From NCBI GenBank assembly GCA_007644065.1, contig VJWN01000017.1, forward strand, positions 806,001 through 870,000: a stretch of DNA of 64,000 nt, in the 5' to 3' direction. This DNA comes from Margaritispora aquatica (lineage: Eukaryota; Ascomycota; Leotiomycetes; Helotiales; Discinellaceae). A model generated the notes under the pieces. That model was not told the origin of the DNA. It saw nothing but the letters and a program-made list of their open reading frames with translations, and searched no databases. Made by a program: the position numbers and the translations under genes. Positions 1 to 9,993 of the stretch are shown here, piece after piece (the first letter of the stretch is position 1; each line of letters begins with the position of its first letter).

Positions 1-1695
1 CGCCAGCATTGAGTTTCCCATCGATTGTGCTTTGAGTGGATCGTTGTTCGGTAACCATTGCTGGAAGCAAAGCCCGAGACAATACGTGGGTTTGGGGGGA
101 AAGGTCAAGTCGACCTAAAAATGTCTTTAGAGTAAAGTTAGCCCTCAGCTTACTTAATTTTGTCTTTTAGGTCATCATGGACAAGTCTGAACTGGAAGCA
201 GGGTTCATCATCATCAGGCGAGCATGCTTGTGCATGTCTCCTTGGGTTTTTGTTACTTATCGGTCTGTGATGATCATGCCCCAGAGGTATAAATGCTCAT
301 CGATTGTGCTTCCACCTTGTATGTAGCATGTTCATGGTGGTGAAGCCTGAGACAGTGCATGGATCGACGGAAAGGAAAGAGAATTTAGAAGAATGGCCTG
401 AAAATGTTTTTAAAGATACTGTCAGTCCTCAGCCCCAACACGGGGGCTATCATCATGGATGATATGCCAGGGGGGGCTTCTTCATCGGACTGGCATGCGA
501 ACATGCCTTTTAGGAATTAAAAACTCAATCTGGTTAACGATGATCCATCCTTAAGATACCGGAATATGACTACCGATATGCTTCATGCAGTCGTATAGGA
601 ACCCTCTTGAGGTAATTCTGAGACCATTCGTAAGAGGTGTGTAAAGCAGGACAGAGTTGTGGTGGAAGTGTTTACCATAACGATCAGGAGGACTTGTTAT
701 TTGAGGGAGCATTTGCTAGATATCGCGGAGAATGTTAGCAATGCATTACCGCTAGGGAAAATGATACACGATGCGTAATTATACTTCTGTGTTATTGATT
801 AAGAATCGAAAGTAGTGATCAAAGTGATCGAGCACATTGTTATCAGCCTACGATTTAAATTGGAGGATATTTAATCCCAACAATTAGATGGCTGAATGCA
901 AGAAAGAGGAACTTGACAAGAAATAGAAAAGTTCCGGCGTTATGATGCTTTGCTCAAGAAGTGATGATGATGAGGGTCCAGGACGGAGGAGGAAATGAAA
1001 CGAAAAGGACACAGAAAAGGGCTTTACGCTAGGAAATCAGCCTTAAGGACCGAAAGAAGGCACATTGGGCTTTTGATAGCAATAATCGCTTTTACTTCTA
1101 CGGCAGTCAAAATGGGTGTTATCCAGTAGTGAGGGAGGTGTGCTTCTGGGAACTCGTTTAGCAGAACGGGGACATCTCACATCTCTACAATGCGAGTGAT
1201 CTTTTTGGCCTTCTAAACTTTCGTCCATTTTATGCTCTGCTTGAAATTTCCTCTAAGTCTTCAACCTTCGTAGAATACACACTAAACCCTTATCATCACA
1301 AACTGTTCCAACCAAACCCCCTCTCTTCAGATTTCATCCACGCTCACAGGCTTAGCGACTGTTCTGGCACCCTGCAGTGATGTTATCTGCCTTCCAGACA
1401 ATCTTTAGTACCAACAGCCTAACTTCCATCTTTCTACTCCAAATTCAAGAACACAAAAGTGTATAAGTCACAATTGAGCAGAATATCACAACATGAGGAG
1501 ACTTTGAATGAGTCGTAAATTCTAGTTATATTCATCTAGCAACGTTACAATCGGTATCTAGCCTACCAATGCCTAAGACCATTACGTCATTGCCCTTTCA
1601 CGGCTAAAAGATGGTCTTGCCCTGGTCCAAAGCCATGAACGTGCTGAGAGCCCAACTGTCTTCTAAAGTAGTTATTCATTTCGGAATAACGCACT
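1..1695. other. Gene-free left flank
   Basis: No open frame here resembles a protein I know, and the short frames present have no clear start context or intron structure. The first 530 bases hold a diverged direct repeat (separate entry). The rest is mixed-composition DNA that includes the 3' flank of the NLR gene. I see no tRNA, no transposon terminal repeats and no simple repeats of note. Confidence 0.5.
17..530. repeat. Diverged direct repeat, two copies about 280 bp apart
   Basis: One copy begins near 19 and the other near 298. Both open with the same 14 bases, CATCGATTGTGCTT. They then stay alignable through GAGACA..TGG, CCT(A/G)AAAATGT(C/T)TTT, CCTCAGC, TCATCATGGA and a GC-rich block ending in CATGC. 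Many differences are C/T or G/A transitions, as expected after RIP-type mutation or long decay. The unit is about 220-230 bp. Neither copy has a sustained reading frame, so its origin (gene fragment, solo element or minisatellite) is unknown. Confidence 0.55.
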
Positions 1696-4259
1696 TCAGG
1701 ACAATGGCTCGGCTCCGTTCTCAAGCAGCAACTTCTGCATCGCTTCATCTTTATTCTCCACCGCCCAAAACAACGGACTCTCGTCGTCATCGTTTGGAAT
1801 ATTTGGATCCGCACCCCTCTCCAACAACATCTTCACAATATCCATATGATCTCTGAACGTGCTAACATGCAACGCAGTTGAGTGACTGCGTCCTCCAAGT
1901 GCATTCACATCGATGTCCTTCTCCCTCTCCAACAGTATCTTCACAACCTCTGTAAGACCGAAGGACGAAGCATAATAGAGGGGCTGTGTGTTTTGTATAT
2001 AATCGAGAGGATGGTTGGAGTTCAGGACGCCAACCCAGAAGGTAAAGTTACCACCATTTTGTAGCTTGCGAGTGTCAAAAAAGGCGAGAAGTAGTTCTTT
2101 CGTGCGGGCTTCGATGTAATCCTCTGGGTCACCCGGCTCGCGTCGTAGGTACATAGGCCAAAACTTGACGGCGTGTCGGAGGAATGGGTAGAGGTCGAGA
2201 CACTGTTTGATGTGAGATTCCATGTGAGCTTTGTGCTCTCTGGTCAATACCGATTGTCTTCTCTTTGGAGATGGATGCTCATATCCTTTGGCAAATTCGG
2301 GGCTCAGGAGGTAGGCGAGACAGGCTTGTGCTAAGAACTGACGTGCAGATAGTCTTGAGAAATGGAATTGCATGTGGCGAGTCGGCTTCTGGAATAAGTA
2401 TTCGGCAACCGAAACGTGAGGGAGTCTTAAAACCGGCTTTGGCTCTTGATGTCCATAAAATCCTTGGTGAAAAGCCTTCGACATCGTGACGAATGAGGAG
2501 CATCTGGAAATAATACGCTGTGGGTCCAGTATCCGAGAATCGATCTGGAGCTTTGGAGGCTTTGAGTTAAAGTTAATTGCCAGCAATTCAACAATTTCGT
2601 TGAGATGCAGAGGCTCGACGGTTGCTGCTAAAGAGCCCATCACCTTCATCACCTCTTGCTGATGTCCTTCTTCGATACCTAGCCAAATATTGTCATAAGT
2701 CGTTTCCAAATCTGATGGAAATCCTGCATCAAGCGCCTTCCTAACAGCAGCGATAGAGACGCATCTTTGGAGCATGTCAAATTGGCATACCACCCATTGA
2801 AATCTAGAAAGATCAGTATTTTATCTGGCTGTGGATTGAAATACGCACACTCCACATTCAGGCTCTAGAAGCTTGGCTCTGATTTGAGACCGAATGTCTG
2901 CCGGCCACTTAGCCAGCCGCTTGTCATTGGCAAATTTGCCATCAATGTACAGCTCAATATCACTCTTCATTCCTGATTCGTGAAGGCAGATTTTGTTTGT
3001 AACAAAGCTCGTCAATTTTGCCTCAATTTCTGGCAACTGTCGGCTTGTAACTGTCAGATGGAGTTCCGGATGATCCCACTCTCGAACAGTTTGAACGAAT
3101 TGCAAAACCTCCTCTACATTCCGACTTTCATTTAGAGCGTCAATCACGACGTAAACCTTACGAAAGCCGAATGAAAGTTCTCGAAATATCTCAACGAGTG
3201 CCCCTTCGTCCATGAGTTTGGTACTCTCCTGATGCTGCTTGTAGATTGCCAAGATGCTAGCAGGCATGGTTTCACATTGTATAGCCAACTGAGTGACGAG
3301 AGATTGTATGAGAGCTGTGAAACTCAGTCTACCGCCATCATTGAAGTCAAAATAGAAATAAGCCAAAGCCGTGCTTGGTGCTGGGCGGATGTGGCGAATC
3401 AAATCCTCAATGATTGTGGAACTGCTCAGAGTGAGTAATTTATCTTTCAAACTCATCGTTAGACATACCACATGATTGTTTTTCCGCTTCCAGCTATATT
3501 ATGTCAGACAGTCATGCTCAATGATGTATCAGGTGACCATGAACTCACGAACTCCATAAAGCCAAGAGAAAGACTGAGGACTGTGAAGCCAAGTCTTGTA
3601 CTTCTCGCTCTCAGTGAGCCATTTTCCTGTATTAGCAATGTACTTGTCTCGATTAGCGAAGTGTACGGAGTGAGGAGAGCATGAAGCAATCCATCTGTAC
3701 AAGCCATGACGAGTGTCATCTTCACAAATTAGCCAACTTCCATAACATTGAAGCAAAATAACGTACCGGAGCTAAATCTCTGGAACAAGCGCGATAAATC
3801 CTGAATATCGTCTTGGATGGCAAGAGTCATTGTGGCTCTATCGGCCGTGAGAGCAAGTCTCAAAGTTCCAACAGAGCCATTGATCTCCTCAACAAAGTCC
3901 GTCAATTCGACCTGCTCAATTGGCCATTCAAGACTCTTCTTACTTTCCCTCCATCCTTTCTCTGGCTCCAATTCATCGCTCAGCTTTTCGAGAGTAACCA
4001 AACAATGCTGCAATGCGCCATTTTTCTTGCTAAGTAGGCTGATAGTGGGAAATTGTAAAGCTCCGTCGGTATCTGAAGTCTCTACCAAATGCAACAAATC
4101 TTCAGATATGGATTTGAGGGAATTAAGAACTTCGGTGATTGCGACAGCTTCTTTATGGCTGGAAGGAACTCCACGGCGATAGTCGTAACAGGTCGATGTG
4201 ATTGACGAAATGCGCTGTAGAATTGCGATGAGAGTGGTAGAGATGCTTATCGGGTCCAT
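1696..4259 (-). CDS. STAND/NLR protein: HeLo-like N-terminus, NACHT, ankyrin repeats
   Basis: Predicted fungal NLR-type signalling NTPase, 790 aa. Five exons read 4259-3767, 3719-3549, 3493-3469, 3424-2849 and 2803-1696; all junctions keep frame with 44-55 nt introns. Residues 1-160 (MDPISISTTLIAIL start) resemble the fungal N-terminal domain of STAND proteins. A linker motif (NTGKWLTESEKYKTWL) precedes the P-loop GVPGSGKT near residue 220, which is assembled across two introns. A Walker B-like VVIDALNES lies near 325. About three ankyrin units occupy roughly 690-790 (TALHVSTFRDHMDIVKMLL). Family knowledge links such proteins to self/non-self recognition and regulated cell death; ligand and effector role here are unknown. 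The repeat block is short for the family. The gene looks intact, with no neighbouring partner gene. Confidence 0.85.
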
Positions 4260-6161
4260 CGCAAGTCACGATGTGTGGGCGGTGAGAAGGTAAACAGGAT
4301 ATATTGCTTTCAATCGTGAAGTCACTCGCGATATTTGTAGGAGTACGGAGTACTGTAGGACCAGTTAAGGAAAGCGGGTGATCTCGGACTCGGAGATGTT
4401 GATGCAGAGGAACCTCAGCCTCATGAATGATACGTAGACGTTTATTGTATTCCCACGGGGATGGTGAATTTGATAATCCAATGTGATGGGATTGTCGGAA
4501 GCAGTAGATCTTCAAGAATGTGAGGCGGCGAGACATGGCGCTTTCAGGACATCTTGACAGGTCGCGCTTATGGTAACCGCATTACACCATGCAGTACACC
4601 ACACCATATAGCCACCTCATACACCACTCACCACACCGCGTGTTACGGTGAATCCGGCAGGGGTGATGGAGAGGTGGAGATAGGGAATGTAGACTGATAG
4701 AGTAAACCTAATAGCAGATGAGATGGATGTTAATGGTGAAGATAAAGCAGGAGACTTTTCAGTCGGCTGGATCAATTAATTATTTGAGGTAAATGAAATA
4801 GCATTTAAAATAGCAATTATATAGGTAATATAGAATGTTATCTAACGAATCCAACTTGAATGTGTCAATTCTTTACTCGATGTGGGGGTTCCTGCAGCAT
4901 GATGTCTGCTTATATAAGTACATCACATGATCGAGTCCACTCCCGTCGGCAGGCTAAAGCCACATCAGGTGTAGTGCTTCGGAATAAAGTAATTGCGAGC
5001 CGACTTCCACTATCAAAAATTCTCCTCTCTCCCAAATCATCTTCTCTTCAACAAACACGACCTCCAACTCAAAATCTTTGCCCGCTTGACAATGCCTTCG
5101 GGTACCATTTCACTCAGCTGGCAATTCCGATGTGAGGTCAAGAATGTACGATTATCACCACTTTAAAACCATCGTCACGAGGGCCCCTCGTGCGGCTTCC
5201 ATGACCCGATGATGACCTCAAGATGGGAACATACTTTACCTCTGCACCATGTGCAGCAATGACAATACCTAGAAAAGAAAGGAGAGCAGCATGTTAAGCG
5301 CTTCTCAGAAGGATATCCAAAATTTTGTCCTCTGCACTTAAATACACGATTTTTCGCGATTGAAATATGAGTTCACGAAGCAACATCTCCTCAACCTTGC
5401 CAAGCGTTTTTTCCCTTCTTCTCCATTCTCTACTTGTACGTGCTACAAGTCCTTTCCATTGCCCAACCCAAGAGATGATGAAATACAACTCTGGTAATAC
5501 GAATCAGCCTTCATGCTTTTGCATGCCCAGGTTGAGCATGAGATTATGGTTTGGCAAATTTCTGATCTTGATACTTCCAATCTGCAATGAAGTCTCATCC
5601 ATGGATGCAAGATTTGCATACCTTAACTTAGACAGTACTGACATGTATGTTCACTCAGATATGACGGTGCGAATCCCTTTCAATAATCGAAAAAAGTATC
5701 TATTATCACTTCTCGCAGAAACACTTTATTTATCATGAGCAACATCCAATACGCCCTGGCCATTTGTGACAGTCACGTGAGTAACATCAGCACCAGGCTC
5801 GCCTCACTTGTGATGGATCCCATCGAGGTGAAACGTAGGTACTGACTGACTTGGACCTGGCACAAAGAGGTGTTCTCGGCTGGTAGCCATAAAGTCATCG
5901 AGTCTATGTTTTCGAATGCCACATTTACTGAATGACGTCGATCCCGAGGAGGTGCATAAGGGGAATTTTTAGGTTTATTTTTACTTGAATTATGAATATA
6001 TTGTACTGTTTTCTATGGTATATATCTACATAAGGCTGTTTCGCCCAATCTGCCGTCTAATTTGTATCTCTAATCTAATCACTGTCTATGTGCACACAAT
6101 ACACAATCGCTGAAACGCAACAAAGTCCAAGAACTCCTCGAAATGCCATCCATCACTCGTC
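4260..6161. other. Gene-poor interval with possible gene debris
   Basis: No confident gene. On the plus strand, a CT- and A-rich leader runs into an ATG at 5092 in good context (GACAATGCC), but the frame stops after 24 codons at 5166; this looks like an orphan gene start. On the minus strand, 5602-5294 reads as one 102-codon frame broken only by a TGA at about 5504-5506, ending in a charged helix-like segment. Neither is recognisable. An 8-bp perfect inverted repeat (CACGAGGG, one base, CCCTCGTG) lies at 5176-5192. Confidence 0.4.
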
Positions 6162-7605
6162 CTACTTCGCAAAGAAATAAACCCCCGTCTCCTTCCCCTC
6201 CTTAACACCACTCAAGACCCTCTCCTCCACAAACTTACACGCCCTAAAGTTTCCCCACCAAGCACCCAAATAACTCCTCTCAAACTCACCTCGATAATGA
6301 ACCCCCATGACCTCCTTCATCGCTGCCGTCGCCTCAGGTGCATAATAGAACGGAATGCGCGAGATGTGGTGGTGCAAGACGTGGCCCTCGATGGCGCCGT
6401 GGAACAGGTGCCGCCCGACGAAGCCGAAGTCGCGGTCGACGGTCGAGGCCGCCCCACGCAGGAACGTCCATGTGGCGGTTGGGTAGTAGGGGATCGAGGC
6501 GTCGGTGTGTTGGAGGAATGTGATGGTTACTATGGTGGGTGTTAGAGCTATAAATTTGTATCGTTTTTTTATACTTGAATGACTGAGATTGTCTTTTGAT
6601 GGATTCGAGCTGTGCTTGAGTGTGATTTGGACGGGGGGTGAAGCTTCAAAGATTGAGTGTAAGCGACAGAGCAAGGGGAGACTTACAGATCCAGTGATTA
6701 GTCCAGAGATACGGGAGGCCGTAGAAGAGCATCACATTCCAGGCCCCGAACCTCTGGACCATGAAATACAGCACTGCGACCATAGACGCAATGCCCAAAT
6801 TTGAAATCAGAAGATTACGCCACTGTTCAGGCTTAAAATTTGGGCCATCACCACCAAGGTAGAAATGACTCCTCTGCCACCACCTCGCATTCGCCATTCT
6901 CTCCAGCGCCAAATTGTTGATTGTCAAATACAGCGGGAACGCAATGAGTTGGTGGAAGAACAGGTGCGTGAGTGCCACGATAGGCATGTCTTCCATGTAC
7001 TCCCATATCGGGCCGTGGTTGGATGATGCTTTGGCAACGTCGAATACGGCTTTGGTGGGCGGCACGAAGGCGATGTCTTTGTCGAGGTTGTTGGTACTCT
7101 TGTGGTGCGTAGAGTGCGTGATGCGCCAGGCGTGGAAGGGCACAAGTAGGAAACTGTGGATAACCAGTCCAAAAGCGTAGTTAGGGGTTTTGGTGGGAAA
7201 GAGGGCTGAGTGCCCACATTCGTGGGCGAGTTCCCAGAGGCCAGTGAAGATTAGCCCTTGGCTGAAGGCGTAAAGGGACCAGGACAGGAGACGGAGATGG
7301 GGCGATGAAATGAGTGGGATGAGGGTTGCTAGGCTGGCGAGAAGGAGGACGGAGAGGATGTCTCGTGCGATGTAGTAGAGTGATAGGGGCGTGGATGAGT
7401 GGAGGCAGTGTGGTGGTATGGAAGCGTAGATTTCTTTCATGGTGTATGTTGGTGGTTCGAAAATGGCTTTTGGAGGATCTGAAACAACATGATGTTTTGT
7501 CTTGGCATCTTTGCCTGGTTGCTTGGTCCGTCTGATCTGATGTATTTCGTTGATGCTTTGGTCATGTGTTATGACTTCAATACATGTCGTTGAATAATGC
7601 GCCAT
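6162..7605 (-). CDS. Delta-12-type fatty acid desaturase
   Basis: Membrane-bound di-iron fatty acyl desaturase, 434 aa, expected in the endoplasmic reticulum, where the family converts oleoyl to linoleoyl chains. Exons are 7605-6687 and 6547-6162, joined by a 139-nt intron with GTAAGT donor. The three histidine boxes are present: HECGH (about 128-132), HSTHH (about 164-168) and HVLHH (about 362-366). The family block STVDRDFG and the end block IPFYYAPEA also fit. Hydrophobic segments occur around 82-120, 142-157 and 265-300. Length is usual for fungal delta-12/omega-3 enzymes. The sequence alone cannot separate delta-12 from omega-3 activity, although the block just after the third box looks delta-12-like. 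The start is the first in-frame ATG; a later ATG near residue 56 is possible. Confidence 0.88.
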
Positions 7606-8106
7606 CTGAAATAACAGAACGTAATAAACTTAACAGATCAGAAAACAAAATGGGAAACAGGAAACAATCAATTAAATGATTTCTATATCATGAAACGAAA
7701 TGGTATCGAGAAGCAAAGAGGAGAGCAACGAAACAGCAAAACAACATATTGAACGCAACAATGAGGACACAGAAACAGAAATCCTTATATTCATGTTGAG
7801 ATTTTTTTTAAGTCTGTGCTTTGCCAATCCATTGGTTTGGAGCTAGGAAATTGTATGCACAAAAGGTGACGAGTTTCTTTCATATAAAGCTATTTATACG
7901 ATTGTTGGGTAGGAATGGATATTGTGAGACATGCCTCGCGTAGCAATGGGTGCGAGGTACGGTACACGAGTCGCGGCTTTAACAGCCCATGTGTACGAAC
8001 CTCTCACCTGCCCACGTGATGGATTCTAAGGTCGCCATGATAAGACTGTCAGAAATGATCCTGCACATCGTATATATATCGAGTTTGAATATAACGTATC
8101 AAAAAT
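7606..8106. other. Spacer between desaturase promoter and monooxygenase 3' end
   Basis: About 500 bases, A-rich near the desaturase start (purine-rich on the plus strand, 7620-7760). It should hold the desaturase promoter and 5' leader. There is no coding frame or repeat of note. Confidence 0.45.
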
Positions 8107-9516
8107 TTATGCGTTTCGCTCCTCAAAGACGAAACCAAGCTCCTCTAGTGACTTAGCTTTGCTCCCCTCTTCAGTGAATTTCTTTTTGATTTCCGAGTAG
8201 ATCTCTCGCACCCATTTCGCTCTTTCGTCCCAGAAAGGAGGCTCCTTTGTCACCTGGTCATCGGCGGACATGACCCAGTCGTGGAGATAATTGATGTAGT
8301 TTGCATCTTTTGGGTATCCGTAAACGTTGAAGGAGGTACCGTCGCCTAATTCCTTGACCCTACTGACTTCCCAATCTTCCATTTCATCTTTATTTGGTAA
8401 AGATAGCTTGTTTGACCAGACTTTAGAGATGGCAGCTCCTTGGGCTTCGGACATTGGAAATGGGATGATCTTTTGGCCGAGAGCAGTGAAAGTCAATGTT
8501 GGGTGGTTGATGTTGAAAATCTGCTGCCAGATTCCAATAGCACGACGTCCAGTCGTCACCAATGGTGGATCCATAGACTTGAAAAATGGGTAAGAGTACA
8601 TGTATCCTGTACAGTAAACTATTGCATCGATATCTTGTTCTATCCGTCCATCGTCAAATCGGACACTTCTATCCTTAACCATGTATTCGGCAATAGGAGG
8701 AACTGGCTCCTTAATGACATCCAATCCTGGTTCCTCTCTTGCTGTCTCTCGTATTGAGTTGAGCAATGGCTTTTGACATAGAACAGAGATCTGATTGCTA
8801 ATGTCCAAACCCGATGCTGCTCCTCCAACCACAATCACTTTCTTGTCCTTGAAACTTGCTGGAGAACGATAGATCTTGGAATGGGTGATAATGGAAGGAT
8901 ACGCAGTATGGAATTCTCTGATTCCTGGGACGTCAGGAATCCACGGCACTGAGTAGTGGCCGCTTGCAACAACGATTGCATCGTAGACTTTTGTCACTTT
9001 CTCGTTGGTAATGGTAGAGCTTGAGACGACAGTCCACTTGTCATGGCCATTCTCCGTGGAAAGCGTGATATCCTCTACTTGAGTAGAAAACGATATAAGA
9101 CTCCTGACCGACTGAGAGTATTGAACCAAATACGTTTGTACATCTTGTCTCGTGGGGTAAAGAAGGGACTCGGCTGGAAAGTCCTGGTCTGAGAATTGCA
9201 TAAGCCCTTTCGGAATGTTGGTATTCAAACGCTCATACATAGGGTTTGAGAAGATGGGGAATTTGCCATCTTTCGGCCATATTGGCTTCTCCGGAGGAAC
9301 ATGAGGTGAGGTCTGGGGAACAGGTACTGTCTCGGCCAAGAGGGGAGTATAGTTCCAAACACCACCAACCTCCGCTTGTTGCTCATAGATATCGATTTTA
9401 TCGAAAGAATTCTCAGCAATAAGATACTTTGCAGCAGCCAGACCTGTTGGTCCTGCCCCAATAATAGCAATTCTTCTAATATTGAAGATAGCATTTGATC
9501 TGATAATCGACCCCAT
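8107..9516 (-). CDS. Flavin-containing monooxygenase (FMO family)
   Basis: Single-exon FAD- and NADPH-dependent monooxygenase of the FMO class, which oxygenates nitrogen or sulfur nucleophiles. The FAD fold is GAGPTG at residues 20-25, followed by EVGGVW. The FMO-type stretch YPSIITHSKIYRSP precedes the NADPH fold VVGGAASG. The block YCTGY is the usual second structural motif. The chosen ATG at 9516 (MGSII) gives 469 aa; an in-frame ATG at 9567 would add 17 residues that look unlike the family. Length matches fungal FMOs (430-500 aa). It shares a divergent promoter with the OB-fold gene. Substrate unknown; no biosynthetic cluster partners are nearby apart from the desaturase, which need not be related. 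Confidence 0.88.
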   Translation of the reverse strand: MGSIIRSNAIFNIRRIAIIGAGPTGLAAAKYLIAENSFDKIDIYEQQAEVGGVWNYTPLLAETVPVPQTSPHVPPEKPIWPKDGKFPIFSNPMYERLNTNIPKGLMQFSDQDFPAESLLYPTRQDVQTYLVQYSQSVRSLISFSTQVEDITLSTENGHDKWTVVSSSTITNEKVTKVYDAIVVASGHYSVPWIPDVPGIREFHTAYPSIITHSKIYRSPASFKDKKVIVVGGAASGLDISNQISVLCQKPLLNSIRETAREEPGLDVIKEPVPPIAEYMVKDRSVRFDDGRIEQDIDAIVYCTGYMYSYPFFKSMDPPLVTTGRRAIGIWQQIFNINHPTLTFTALGQKIIPFPMSEAQGAAISKVWSNKLSLPNKDEMEDWEVSRVKELGDGTSFNVYGYPKDANYINYLHDWVMSADDQVTKEPPFWDERAKWVREIYSEIKKKFTEEGSKAKSLEELGFVFEERNA

Positions 9517-9993
9517 TGTCAACTTTGATCCAAGAATGGGATTGTTGTTGCCCAAGCAAAAGAACAAAGAATGTCAGAAGCGACTAGGTAGTGTTGACTG
9601 CAGAAGTTCTAATGTGCCAAGAAACTATACACAATAGAGGGAAAGAAACGTGAGAAAGAAAAAAAAATCCAACAGTCTAAGAATGTAAAGAGAAGAACAA
9701 ATACAAGATGGGTATATATATATATTAATAGTTTGTAGAAAATTGAAGTTGTTCTCGAATGGTGGGGCGACAGTCACTTCAAGCATGGGGGGATACATGA
9801 TGCCGAATTTCATCCCTGCCCGATGTTGAATTCCGGCGCGTCATTCCAGAGAAGTAAAGTATCAACCGCAACCAGAATCGCAGGCCTTTCAAACTCCGAG
9901 CGCCAAATTCGCATCATCTCTGCGACGAACAGACATAAAGTCTCGAGAAATACGAGAGGATTATGAAACAGCTGGTTGAAGAGCTGAGGTAGC
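9517..9993. promoter_or_regulatory. Divergent intergenic promoter region
   Basis: About 480 bases separate the FMO start (minus) from the OB-fold gene start (plus). A TATA-rich tract (TATATATATATATTA) lies at about 9713-9727, nearer the FMO side. No specific binding site can be assigned by eye. Confidence 0.4.

Noticed and set aside
4860..5135. 91-codon plus-strand frame
   Set aside because: It runs through what looks like promoter and leader sequence of the ATG at 5092; amino-acid pattern is unlike a protein.
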